A stretch of 64,000 nucleotides of DNA from Chloroflexota bacterium (GTDB taxonomy: Bacteria; Chloroflexota; Anaerolineae; B4-G1; DUEL01). Each line of letters opens with the position of its first letter. Positions within the stretch are counted from its first letter, which is position 1. Shown one piece after another: positions 44,933 through 56,865 of this stretch. The notes below the pieces were generated by a model that worked only from the letters and a program-made list of their open reading frames with translations, had not been told where the DNA came from and made no database searches. The position numbers were made by a program, and so were the translations under genes. The stretch spans positions 1 through 64,000 of the forward strand of contig JADBJJ010000023.1 in assembly GCA_014874475.1 (NCBI GenBank). Reading direction: 5' to 3'.

Positions 44933-46194
44933 GCCAGGTCTGGATTGCCGCCATCATCTTCATCATCACCTACATCCTCATCATCACCGAACGGGTCCAT
45001 CGGACCGTCGCGGCCATGCTGGGCGGCGTGGCGATGATTCTCCTGCGGGTGGTCACCCAGGAAAATGCGTTCCGCTGCATAGACTGGAACGTCATTTTCC
45101 TGCTGGTGGGGATGATGGTCATCGCCAACGTCCTGCGGGAGACGGGACTCTTCCAGTGGCTGGCCGTCCAGGCGGTCCGTCTGGGAAAAGGGCGGCCTGT
45201 ACGGATTCTGGCCATCCTCTGTGTGGTGACGGCGATCAGTTCGGCCTTCCTGGACAACGTAACCATTGTCGTTCTGGTCGTGCCGGTGACGCTGTTCGTG
45301 ACAGGGCAACTGGGCCTGAACCCGTTGCCCTTCCTCATCACTGAGATTCTGGCCTGCAACATTGGCGGGACAGCGACGCTCATCGGCGACCCGCCCAACA
45401 TCCTCATCGGCAGCGCGGCGGGGATAGATTTCACCACGTTTATCGCCCACATGGGGCCTATTAGCCTGCTCATCCTGCTGACGTTCCTGGGGCTGGCCTG
45501 GCTGATGTTCCGCAAGGAACTGCGGGCGCGCCCGGTGCGGGTTGAGGACCTTTCCGCGCTGGAGGCGGAGCAGTTAATCACTAACCGCCCGCTCCTGCGC
45601 AAGGGCATCATCGTGATGGGAGGAGTGATTCTCGGCTTCCTGCTTCACGGCAGCCTGCACATAGAGTCTGCCACTATCGCGCTGGCCGGGGCGACGATCC
45701 TGCTCCTCTGGACCCGGACAGACCCTCACCACGCCATCCGGGAAGTGGAATGGACGACCCTGTTCTTCTTTGTCGGTTTATTCATAGTCGTGGAGGGATT
45801 GGTCCAGACGGGCATCATTCGGGCGGTGGCGCAGGCGATCCTGCGCGTCGTGGGCGGAAACTGCAATCTGGCCTCTATGGTGCTTCTGTGGATGTCGGCG
45901 GTCATCTCCGGGGTGGTAGATAACATCCCGTACACGGTGACGATGATTCCGCTGGTGGAGAGCCTGGGGCAGGCGATGTCGGTGATGCCGCTGTGGTGGT
46001 CGCTGGCGCTGGGAGCCTGCCTGGGTGGCAACACCACCCTGGTGGGGGCATCGGCCAACATAGTGGTGGCTTCGCTGGCGGAGCGGAGCGGTCACCCGAT
46101 CCGTTTCTGGCATTTCTTCGGCTACGGCGCGCTGACGACGTTCGTCTCCCTCATCCTGGCCACAGCCTACATCTGGTTGCGATATTTGGGATAA
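44929..46194 (+). CDS. ArsB/NhaD-family (SLC13-like) ion transporter
   Basis: 421 aa, ~11 membrane helices. It shows the two-fold repeat of the ion-transporter superfamily: SAFLDNVTIVVLVVPVT with NIGGTATLIGDPPNILIG in the first half, and GVVDNIPYTVTMIPLV with LGGNTTLVGASANIVV in the second. Such proteins move Na+/H+, arsenite or carboxylates; the ion cannot be told from sequence alone. GTG start with AAAAGGAG upstream. Confidence 0.88.
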   Translation: MSQVWIAAIIFIITYILIITERVHRTVAAMLGGVAMILLRVVTQENAFRCIDWNVIFLLVGMMVIANVLRETGLFQWLAVQAVRLGKGRPVRILAILCVVTAISSAFLDNVTIVVLVVPVTLFVTGQLGLNPLPFLITEILACNIGGTATLIGDPPNILIGSAAGIDFTTFIAHMGPISLLILLTFLGLAWLMFRKELRARPVRVEDLSALEAEQLITNRPLLRKGIIVMGGVILGFLLHGSLHIESATIALAGATILLLWTRTDPHHAIREVEWTTLFFFVGLFIVVEGLVQTGIIRAVAQAILRVVGGNCNLASMVLLWMSAVISGVVDNIPYTVTMIPLVESLGQAMSVMPLWWSLALGACLGGNTTLVGASANIVVASLAERSGHPIRFWHFFGYGALTTFVSLILATAYIWLRYLG

Positions 46195-46222
46195 ATTTAC
46201 AGATAAGTTTGGGTTACAAGGC

Positions 46223-46267
46223 TTGACAGAGCGAGCGCATCTGGGCTATAATCAGAACAAGTGTTCT
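46223..46267 (+). promoter_or_regulatory. Strong promoter with LexA-like operator
   Basis: TTGACA-18-TATAAT (46223-46252), immediately followed by AGAACAAGTGTTCT (46254-46267), a palindrome matching the GAACNNNNGTTC core of Gram-positive-type SOS boxes. A bound repressor would cover the transcription start. The FtsK-like gene begins 31 bases on. Confidence 0.65.
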
Positions 46268-46298
46268 ATTATCAGAACTGTACCCCGGAGGAAGCCCG

Positions 46299-47462
46299 AT
46301 GCGCCAGATGCTGGAGTATCAGGCCGACCGCATTGAGGCGGTCCTGGCCCACCACAAAATCCCCGCCCGCGTCACCGGCGGCACCGTCACCCCGCGCTGG
46401 ATTCGCTTCCAGGTCGCCCCGGCCCTGGGCGCCCGCATCGGCGCTATCACCGGCCTGGCGGAGGAACTGGCGGCGGCGCTGGACGCCCCCACGGTCCGCG
46501 TCGCCCGGCAGGGCGCGACCGTCGCGGTGGAGGTGCCCCGGGAGGACCCCCATCCGGTGCGGCTGATGCCGCTTCTGCAGGGGCTGCACAACGTCCCCCC
46601 GGTCACCGCCGTCCTGGGCATCGCCGACGACGGCGTCCCTCTCCTCATCCGCCTCCCCTCTCCCGATGTGGCCCACATTCTGGTGGCGGGCACCACCGGC
46701 AGCGGGAAGACGGCGCTGCTGCGGGCGATGATTCTCTCCCTGGCCTACTTCAACCGGCCCCTGGCTGCCCTCCGCCGGCCTCCGGTGGTCTTTGTGCTGG
46801 TGGACCCGAAGGGGAGTGCATTTCGGGACCTGGAGGGGTTACCCCATCTGGCCCGGCCGGTCATCGTCGGGCTGGAGGAGGCGGTGGAGGCGCTGGGGAG
46901 TCTGGTGCGGTGGATGGAGGCCAGGAGCCGGCGGGGAAACGGAGGGACAGAGATGCAGGGCGGGGAAGGGGACGTCCTGTCGTCCTGTATCCTTGTCATT
47001 GACGAACTGGCCGACCTGCTGATGGTGGCAGGGGCGGAGGCGGAGCGGCCCCTGACGCGGCTGCTGGCGCGGGGGCGGGAAGCGGGGATTCACGTGGTGG
47101 CGGCGACGCAGAAGCCGACGGCGGCGGCGATCGGGAGTCTGGTGAAGGCCAACTTTCCGGTGCGGCTGGTGGGGAAGGTAGTGAGCCCCGAGGATGCGCG
47201 GGTGGCGACGGGGTGGAAGGGGACGGGGGCGGAGCGGCTGCTGGGTCGGGGGGACTTCATTGCGGTGGCGGAGGGGCAGTTACACCGGTTCCAGGCGGCG
47301 TATATCGGGCCGGAGGAGGCGCAAGCGGTGGTTGCGGAGATCCGGAGTCAGCAGGGCCGGGAACCGGAGGGTCGGAGCATCAGGGAGTTATCAGAACAGC
47401 CCGCAGGGGGCTGGGCATTGCAGCCGATGAAAGCGGCAGCGAAGGGGCTATCGGGGCGGTAA
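46299..47462 (+). CDS. Short FtsK/SpoIIIE/HerA-like DNA translocase ATPase
   Basis: 387 aa, half the size of FtsK. It has no membrane helices and no C-terminal gamma domain. An N-terminal ~125-residue domain (VTPRWIRFQVAPALGARIGA) matches the alpha/beta part of FtsK motors. The RecA fold has Walker A AGTTGSGKT, a VLVDPKGSAF strand, Walker B CILVIDELADLL, a conserved LARGREAGIHVVAATQKP segment and a VSPEDARVATG segment. GGAGG lies before the ATG. FtsK-like proteins of this size occur in integrative and conjugative elements and phages as well as chromosomes. It is expressed from the promoter/operator just upstream and followed by two small genes. Confidence 0.88.
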   Translation: MRQMLEYQADRIEAVLAHHKIPARVTGGTVTPRWIRFQVAPALGARIGAITGLAEELAAALDAPTVRVARQGATVAVEVPREDPHPVRLMPLLQGLHNVPPVTAVLGIADDGVPLLIRLPSPDVAHILVAGTTGSGKTALLRAMILSLAYFNRPLAALRRPPVVFVLVDPKGSAFRDLEGLPHLARPVIVGLEEAVEALGSLVRWMEARSRRGNGGTEMQGGEGDVLSSCILVIDELADLLMVAGAEAERPLTRLLARGREAGIHVVAATQKPTAAAIGSLVKANFPVRLVGKVVSPEDARVATGWKGTGAERLLGRGDFIAVAEGQLHRFQAAYIGPEEAQAVVAEIRSQQGREPEGRSIRELSEQPAGGWALQPMKAAAKGLSGR

Positions 47463-47487
47463 GGGGCGACGGACAGGGATACAGGAT

Positions 47488-47916
47488 ATGGACGGGATGC
47501 AGATGCCACCGTATGGGTACGGGGAGTACGGTCCCCGGCCGGTATCGCCGGAGCAGCGGGTGGCGAAGCGGCTGGGGGTGGTGTTGCTGGTCTTCACGGC
47601 GGCCTTCGGGCTGACGCTGGCGGTGATGGTGGGGCAGCGGTTGAGCGACCAGGCGCTGGCGGTGCTGGCGGGGTCGGTCTGCGGGGTGGCCGCCAGTATC
47701 CCGCCCAGTTTGCTGATTATCTGGGTGACGCGCCGGAAGCAGGAGCAGAAGGGGATGCCCTACGGAGGGCCCTACCCGCCGGTGGTGGTGGTGCAGCCGC
47801 CGGCGGCCTACTCACCCGGCGTCGGGGATGGGGGCCGTCGGTATCTCTCGCCGATGTACGCGCCGATGAACGCCGCCCCGGTTCAGCGGGAGTTCGTGGT
47901 GGTGGGGGAAGAGTAA
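47488..47916 (+). CDS. Small two-helix membrane protein of the FtsK cassette
   Basis: 142 aa. Gly/Tyr/Pro-rich ends flank two hydrophobic helices (GVVLLVFTAAFGLTLAVMV and LAVLAGSVCGVAASIPPSLLIIW) closed by TRRKQEQK. There is no recognised family. It lies 25 bases after the FtsK-like gene, so it is probably co-transcribed. It could serve as the membrane anchor missing from the ATPase. Confidence 0.65.
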   Translation: MDGMQMPPYGYGEYGPRPVSPEQRVAKRLGVVLLVFTAAFGLTLAVMVGQRLSDQALAVLAGSVCGVAASIPPSLLIIWVTRRKQEQKGMPYGGPYPPVVVVQPPAAYSPGVGDGGRRYLSPMYAPMNAAPVQREFVVVGEE

Positions 47917-47960
47917 AGAAATTCGCCAGTGGGCGAGTGAGCAAGCAGTGAGGAGGCGAG

Positions 47961-48230
47961 ATGATCGGGCTACTCTGGTTTGATGATGACCCGAAACGGG
48001 ATTTGAAGCAGAAAGTGGGAAACGCTGTGCGGCGCTACACGGAGAAATTCGGGCGTCATCCCACCGTCTGTTACGTCCATCCCTCTATGCTGGACGGCCT
48101 GGGCAGTTCCGATAACGGCACCTCCGCCATCTCTCTGGACATCGGCGGTCTCCATCTCCGGGTGATACCTCGCCGGTCGGTGCTCCGGCATCATCTCTGG
48201 CTGGGCAACGAGGACGACTTCTCCGCCTGA
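47961..48230 (+). CDS. 89-aa soluble protein of the FtsK cassette
   Basis: 89 aa with GAGGCGAG just before the ATG. A charged N-terminal helix (DDDPKRDLKQKVGNAVRRYTEKFG) precedes a beta-rich part (PTVCYVHPSMLDG, ISLDIGGLHLRVIPRRSV). No family recognised. It is followed by a non-coding stretch and the groESL promoter, so it ends the cassette. Confidence 0.6.
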   Translation: MIGLLWFDDDPKRDLKQKVGNAVRRYTEKFGRHPTVCYVHPSMLDGLGSSDNGTSAISLDIGGLHLRVIPRRSVLRHHLWLGNEDDFSA

Positions 48231-48323
48231 GACTCAGGGCGGCGCGGGGCGGGCGGCTTTGCTGTCCGCCCCACCTCTTACGTTAGAGTTTCGTTAAAGT
48301 TCCCCTGTGCCCCCTTTTTCCCC

Positions 48324-48352
48324 TTGACAAATCCCCCCGCCAGTGGTATGAT
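48324..48352 (+). promoter_or_regulatory. groESL promoter
   Basis: TTGACA-17-TATGAT, just upstream of the CIRCE operator. Confidence 0.85.
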
Positions 48353-48362
48353 ATGTGCCGCT

Positions 48363-48389
48363 TTAGCACTCCGGTATCGTGAGTGCTAA
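48363..48389 (+). promoter_or_regulatory. CIRCE operator (HrcA binding site)
   Basis: Perfect TTAGCACTC-N9-GAGTGCTAA, the consensus HrcA heat-shock operator, ten bases after the -10 box. Confidence 0.97.
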
Positions 48390-48440
48390 TTTCTCCGTGC
48401 GTCAACCCAGTACTCCATCACGCCAAAAGGAGGTGGAACG

Positions 48441-48743
48441 ATGTCCATCAATCTCAAACCGTTGGGCGATCGGGTGATTGTGGAGCCCCTGGAGGAAGAG
48501 GTCCAGACCTTCGCTGGGGGGCAACTGATCCTCCCCGACACCGCCAAGGAGAAGCCCCAGCAGGGGAAGGTCCTGGCCGTCGGTCCGGGGCGCCGGGATG
48601 AGGAAGGCAAGCGTATCCCTATGGAGGTCAAGGTCGGCGACGTGGTTGTCTACGCCAAGTACTCCGGCACGACCTTCAAGACCCGCGACGGCAAGGAACT
48701 GCTCATCCTGAAGGAGAGCGACATCCTGGCGATCGTTGAGTAG
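48441..48743 (+). CDS. groES: Co-chaperonin GroES
   Basis: 100 aa, normal length. [20 protein letters not shown], the mobile loop [20 protein letters not shown] and [15 protein letters not shown]. It caps GroEL. AAAGGAGGTGG lies before the ATG. First gene of the CIRCE-controlled operon; expression is repressed by HrcA and induced by heat. Confidence 0.98.
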   Translation: MSINLKPLGDRVIVEPLEEEVQTFAGGQLILPDTAKEKPQQGKVLAVGPGRRDEEGKRIPMEVKVGDVVVYAKYSGTTFKTRDGKELLILKESDILAIVE

Positions 48744-48789
48744 CCGATTGCAGATTCTAAATCGCAAATTCGCATAATGAGGAGGAACC

Positions 48790-50415
<1,626 letters not shown>

Positions 50416-50442
50416 TCTCTCCGGCAGCACCGGTCGTCTCTC

Positions 50443-50509
50443 CTGGGGGCAGGGACTGCAGGGGCAGGTGTACCTTGCCCGGGCAGCCGTCCTGCCCCCA
50501 GTTTTATTT
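50443..50509 (+). terminator. groESL terminator
   Basis: CTGGGGGCAGG / CCTGCCCCCAG stem enclosing a second small hairpin, followed by TTTTATTT. Confidence 0.8.
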
Positions 50510-50595
50510 GGTAGACACCGCCTCCTCCCCTCGCTCGTCCCTCAAAGCCGGTCATAGTAACCCATTTCAACCAGGAAACGAACCGTCCCCACATT

Positions 50596-52574
<1,979 letters not shown>

Positions 52575-52669
52575 CAGGGAGCAGGCCGCCGGCCGCAGAG
52601 AGCCTGTTGCGCGGACCTGTCCTGGCTGATCTTATCGTCATAACTTCCCTTTTTCCACGGGAGGCCAGC

Positions 52670-53833
52670 ATGTGGTACTTCGTCTCCCCCCAAGTTGTCT
52701 TCGGCGAGGGCGCGCTGGATGTCCTGGACGAACTGGAGGGCCGCCGGGCCCTCGTCGTCACCGATAATACTCTGGTGAAACTGGGCATCGTGGACAAAGT
52801 CCTGCTCCACCTGAGAAATGCCGGGCTGGAAGTCCGCGTCTTTGACGAGGTGGAGCCCGACCCCAGCGTGGGAACGGTTATGCGCGGGGTTGAAATCACC
52901 CGCGCCTTTGAGCCGGATTGGATTATCGGCCTGGGCGGCGGCTCGCCGATGGACGCGGCCAAAGCCATCTGGATTCTCTACGAGCGGCCCGACCTCCATC
53001 CGGCGGAGATCAACCCCTTCATCCGCCTGGGGCTGCGGCAGAAGGCCCGATTCATCACCATCCCCACGACCAGCGGCACCGGGGCGGAGATTACCTGGGC
53101 CATCGTCCTCACCGACACCGAGGAACAGCGGAAAATGGGGCTGGGGAACCGGGAGAACGTCGCCGACATAGCCATCGTGGACCCCGCGCTGACGGTCGGT
53201 ATGCCGCCCCGGCTGACAGCGGATACCGGTATGGACGCGCTGACCCACGCAGTGGAGGGCTACACCTGTACCTGGCACAACGACATCAGCGATGGTCTCT
53301 GCATCCAGGCAGCCCGTCTGATCTTCCAGTATTTGCCCCGCGCGGTGGCCGACGGCTCCGATATGGAGGCCCGAGAGCGGATGCACAACGCCGCTACCAT
53401 CGCCGGTATGGGCTTCGGCAACGCTATGGCCTCTATGGCCCACGCGATGGGCCACACCCTGGGCGCTATGTTCCACATCCCCCACGGGCGCGCAGTGGGC
53501 ATCTATCTCCCGTACACCATTGAATTCTGCGCCCGGGAAGCGCCGGAGCGATTCGCCGAACTGGCCGCGCTGACGGGTTGCTCCCAGGCCGGAGGTGAAG
53601 AGGGCGCGCGCTCTCTGGCCCGCCGTATCCGGGACCTGGCCCGGCAAATTGGCAGCCCGCTCTCCGTCGCCGAGGCTGGCGTGGAGCGGGAAGCCCACGA
53701 GGCTCAATTGGATAAGATGGTGGACGACGCCTTCAACGACACCCAGATGGTCACCGCCGTCCGCGCCCCCTCCTACGACGAACTCCGCCGACTCTTCCAG
53801 TACGCCTACGAAGGCCGGGAAGTGGACTTTTGA
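52670..53833 (+). CDS. Iron-containing alcohol dehydrogenase family protein
   Basis: 387 aa. NAD(P) site GLGGGSPMDAAKAI; PTTSGTGAE; metal ligands in GMDALTHAVEGY, AMAHAMGHTLGAMFHIPHG and the final His of that motif. Group III ADHs reduce aldehydes or oxidise alcohols and diols; close relatives are butanol, lactaldehyde and AdhE dehydrogenase domains. The ATG follows GGGAGG; an upstream open extension has no ribosome site. It ends a few bases before the ptsI start, so the two are co-translated. Confidence 0.9.
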   Translation: MWYFVSPQVVFGEGALDVLDELEGRRALVVTDNTLVKLGIVDKVLLHLRNAGLEVRVFDEVEPDPSVGTVMRGVEITRAFEPDWIIGLGGGSPMDAAKAIWILYERPDLHPAEINPFIRLGLRQKARFITIPTTSGTGAEITWAIVLTDTEEQRKMGLGNRENVADIAIVDPALTVGMPPRLTADTGMDALTHAVEGYTCTWHNDISDGLCIQAARLIFQYLPRAVADGSDMEARERMHNAATIAGMGFGNAMASMAHAMGHTLGAMFHIPHGRAVGIYLPYTIEFCAREAPERFAELAALTGCSQAGGEEGARSLARRIRDLARQIGSPLSVAEAGVEREAHEAQLDKMVDDAFNDTQMVTAVRAPSYDELRRLFQYAYEGREVDF

Positions 53834-53841
53834 GTGAGGTG

Positions 53842-55575
53842 ATGACGGTAAACATCTTGCCCAACAACAACCCCTCCGGGCAGACCCTGCGGGGCATCGC
53901 CGCGTCGGGCGGCATCGCCATCGGCCCAGCCTTTCAGTTTCGCCGAGCCGACCTCCGATTTGACCGTCGCCAGGTGGAGGACTCCGGCGCGGAATGGATG
54001 CGATTCCAGAACGCCGTGGAGACCGCCCGTGCCCAACTGGCGGAGGTGGCTCTTCAGACGGAACATGACCTGGGCACCGACGCCGCTGCCATCTTCCAGG
54101 CCCAGATGCTTATGCTGGAAGACCCCGAACTGCTGACCCGGGTCCGGGCCGCGCTGGAGGAGCAGGGAGTGAACGCCGAAGCCGCCCTGAGCGATGCCTC
54201 CAGTCTCTACGTGCACATGCTGGAGGCAGTGCACAACGAGTACCTCCGGGCGCGCGCGGCGGATGTGCGGGACGTCACCAGCCGCCTCTTGTGCATCCTT
54301 CTGGACATCAGCCCGTGCCGCGACGTTCTCCCTTCGGTCCCCTCGGTCATCCTGGCCCACGACCTAATGCCATCGGACATTCTGTCCCTGAACCGCTCCC
54401 GAGTCCTGGGCCTCTGCACTGCAGAGGGAGGGGCCACCTCCCATGTAGCCCTGCTGGCCCGGGCGCTGGGCCTGCCCGCCGTCGTCGGTATCGGTCCAGG
54501 GGTTCTGCAAATCCCCTCCGGCACGACGGTGGTGCTGGACGGCGGCGCGGGCCTGCTGATAGTGGACCCGGACCCGCAGACCCTGAGTCTCTACCGGGCG
54601 CGCGCGGGGCTGCGGGCCGGCGCGGAGCGTCGGCCTGCCGCCTCCGCCGACGGCCCCGCCGTCACTCGCGATGGCCACCGGGTCGTCGTCGCTGCCAACG
54701 TGGGGACTCTGGAGGAGGCCCGGCTGGCCCGGGAGGTCGGCGCCGATGGCATCGGCCTGCTCCGCACCGAATTCCTCTACCTGGGCCGCCATGCCCTCCC
54801 CGGCGAAGAGGAGCAGTACCACTCCTACCGGGCCATCCTGGAACTCTTTGGCGACCGCCCCGTCGTCCTGCGGACGCTGGATGTGGGTGGCGATAAGCCA
54901 TTGCCCGGCCTGGAACTGCCCCCCGAACGAAACCCTGCCCTGGGGCTGCGCGCCATCCGCCTCTCCCTGACCCGCCCGGAGATATTTCGCCCTCAGTTGC
55001 GGGCTGCCCTGCGGGCCAGCGCGGGCCACAACCTCAAAGTGATGTTCCCTATGGTGACGACGGTCGCAGAAATACGGGCCGCGCGGGCGCTTCTGGAGGA
55101 ATGTCGCGCGGAACTTCAGGCCGAAGGCCAGCCGGTGGCCGATGTAGCCGTCGGCATTATGGTGGAAGTCCCCTCCGCCGCGCTGATGGCCGACCATCTG
55201 GCTGCAGAAGTGGACTTCTTCTCCATCGGCACCAACGACCTGAGCCAGTACGTGATGGCGGCCGACCGAACCCATGCCGCCGTCGCCCCGCTGGCGGACG
55301 CGCTCCACCCCGCCGTCCTGCGGCTGGTGCGGGATGTCATCGCTGCCGCCCACGCGCGCGGAAAGTGGGTCTCCCTCTGCGGAGAACTGGCCGGAGACCC
55401 CGCTGCCATCCCGGTTCTGCTGGGACTGGGGCTGGATGAATTCAGTATGAACCCGACCGCTATCCCGCAAGCCAAACGGGTGATCTGTTCCCTGACCAGG
55501 GAAGAGGCCGACCAGGTTGCCCGGGCAGCGCTCCAGCAGGAGAGCGCCGAGGCTGTGCGGGCGCTGATACGGTAA
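53842..55575 (+). CDS. ptsI: Phosphoenolpyruvate-protein phosphotransferase (enzyme I)
   Basis: 577 aa. GIAASGGIAIGPAF; phospho-His in EGGATSHVALLARALG; PEP-binding GLLRTEFLYLGR, FPMVTTVAEIRAAR, IGIMVEVPSAA-type and FFSIGTNDLSQYVMAADR; catalytic Cys in SLCGELAGD. It takes phosphate from PEP and passes it to HPr. HPr and sugar permeases are not in the window, so it may serve a dihydroxyacetone-kinase-like or regulatory relay. ATG at 53842 preferred; TTG at 53830, overlapping the ADH stop, is possible. Confidence 0.92.
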   Translation: MTVNILPNNNPSGQTLRGIAASGGIAIGPAFQFRRADLRFDRRQVEDSGAEWMRFQNAVETARAQLAEVALQTEHDLGTDAAAIFQAQMLMLEDPELLTRVRAALEEQGVNAEAALSDASSLYVHMLEAVHNEYLRARAADVRDVTSRLLCILLDISPCRDVLPSVPSVILAHDLMPSDILSLNRSRVLGLCTAEGGATSHVALLARALGLPAVVGIGPGVLQIPSGTTVVLDGGAGLLIVDPDPQTLSLYRARAGLRAGAERRPAASADGPAVTRDGHRVVVAANVGTLEEARLAREVGADGIGLLRTEFLYLGRHALPGEEEQYHSYRAILELFGDRPVVLRTLDVGGDKPLPGLELPPERNPALGLRAIRLSLTRPEIFRPQLRAALRASAGHNLKVMFPMVTTVAEIRAARALLEECRAELQAEGQPVADVAVGIMVEVPSAALMADHLAAEVDFFSIGTNDLSQYVMAADRTHAAVAPLADALHPAVLRLVRDVIAAAHARGKWVSLCGELAGDPAAIPVLLGLGLDEFSMNPTAIPQAKRVICSLTREEADQVARAALQQESAEAVRALIR

Positions 55576-55590
55576 TGCCGTGCCCGCTGC

Positions 55591-55618
55591 TTGACTTTTC
55601 CCACGGCTTCACTACAAT
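55591..55618 (+). promoter_or_regulatory. Promoter of the aminotransferase gene
   Basis: TTGACT-16-TACAAT, 87 bases before the ATG; the leader is otherwise featureless. Confidence 0.6.
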
Positions 55619-55705
55619 GAGAGGCAACCCATAGCGAAGTCCCCGGCGACTTCGCCGTGAGCGCTTTACCACCTACATTTCCACAACCAATGAGGAGGTA
55701 AACCT

Positions 55706-56779
55706 ATGTACCCGAAACTCTTTATCCCTGGACCGACCCATGTACGCAAGGAGATTCTGGAAGCGCAGACCGTGCCCATGATCGGCCACCGGGCGCCGGA
55801 ATACTCCAAACTGCAATTAGAAGTAACCCCCAAACTCCAGCAACTCCTCTACACCCAGCAGCGCGTCTACCTATATGCTTCTTCATCCACCGGCGTCATG
55901 GAGGGTTCCGTCCGGCAAGCCTCCACCGGCAAACCCATTCTCTTCACCGTCTGCGGTGCCTTCTCCCAGCGCTGGTATGAGATTGGCCTACAGAATGGCA
56001 TCCCCTCTGAAAAAGTGGAGGTCCCGCTGGGACAGGGAATCACCCCCGAACTGGTGGACGAAGCGCTCTCCAAAGGGGATTACGACGCCATCACTCTCAC
56101 GATGAACGAGACCGCTACCGGTGTGATGAGCCCGGTGAAGGAGATCGCTGCTTTGGTCCGCCAGAAGTACCCGGACGTGCTGATCCTGGTGGACGCGGTC
56201 AGTTGCATGGCCGGGGTGAAGATTGAGTTTGACGCCTGGGGGCTGGACGTCTGCTTCGCGGGCGTGCAGAAATGCTTCGCCCTGCCGCCGGGCCTGACCG
56301 TCTGCGCCGTCAGCGACCGGGCGCGGGAGCGGGCCAAACAGGTCAAGTACCCCGGCCACTACTTCGCCTATGCCCAGATGGACAAGCGGTACGATAAGGG
56401 ACAGACCCCTGCGACCCCCGCCATCAGCATCATCCAGGCGCTGAACAAGCAAATGGACGACATCCTGGCCGAAGGGCTGGAGAACCGCTGGCAACGCCAC
56501 CAGGAGATGGCCTCCATTGTGCAGGACTGGGCCCGCAAGTACTTCGCCCTCTTCGCCGACGAGCGCTTCCTCTCCCCCACCGTCACCAACATCACCAACA
56601 CCCGGGGCATCAGTGTAGAGGGTCTGAATCAGGAACTGCGCAAGCGAGGCGCCATCATCTCCAACGGCTACGGCGACCTGAAGGAGAAGTGCTTCCGTAT
56701 CGCGCACATGGGCGACCTGACGGTGGAGGACATCCGCTGGTTGCTGGAGCAGATGAACGACATTCTCGGGCTGCAGTAG
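55706..56779 (+). CDS. Serine/alanine-glyoxylate aminotransferase family protein
   Basis: 357 aa. Class V PLP enzyme: FIPGPTHVRKEILEA, MIGHRAPEY, SSSTGVMEGSVRQ, LVDAVSCMAGVKIEFDAW, PLP Lys in FAGVQKCFALPPG, and YGDLKEKCFRIAHMGD at the end. Such enzymes convert Ser + glyoxylate to hydroxypyruvate + Gly, or Ala + glyoxylate to pyruvate + Gly, or act as phosphoserine-type transaminases. The SerA-like gene next door suggests a serine-pathway role. GAGGAGG lies before the ATG. Confidence 0.9.
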   Translation: MYPKLFIPGPTHVRKEILEAQTVPMIGHRAPEYSKLQLEVTPKLQQLLYTQQRVYLYASSSTGVMEGSVRQASTGKPILFTVCGAFSQRWYEIGLQNGIPSEKVEVPLGQGITPELVDEALSKGDYDAITLTMNETATGVMSPVKEIAALVRQKYPDVLILVDAVSCMAGVKIEFDAWGLDVCFAGVQKCFALPPGLTVCAVSDRARERAKQVKYPGHYFAYAQMDKRYDKGQTPATPAISIIQALNKQMDDILAEGLENRWQRHQEMASIVQDWARKYFALFADERFLSPTVTNITNTRGISVEGLNQELRKRGAIISNGYGDLKEKCFRIAHMGDLTVEDIRWLLEQMNDILGLQ

Positions 56780-56783
56780 ACCA

Positions 56784-56848
56784 TCGCAGGGCGCATATCG
56801 CAGGTCGCCGATTTTTCTGCGGTATGCATCCCTGCGACATGCGACCTG
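56784..56848. repeat. Interleaved inverted repeats between the aminotransferase gene and serA
   Basis: TCGCAGGG (56784) with CCCTGCGA (56830), and CAGGTCGC (56801) with GCGACCTG (56841). The order A-B-A'-B' means both stems together would form a pseudoknot in the leader just ahead of the serA ribosome site; either alone is a simple hairpin. Confidence 0.45.
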
Positions 56849-56865
56849 TTCCCTGGAGGTGAAAC

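Noticed and set aside
44060-46194. Arsenic resistance operon
   Set aside because: The permease is ArsB/NhaD-like, but there is no arsR, arsA or arsC; the partner is a CBS protein.
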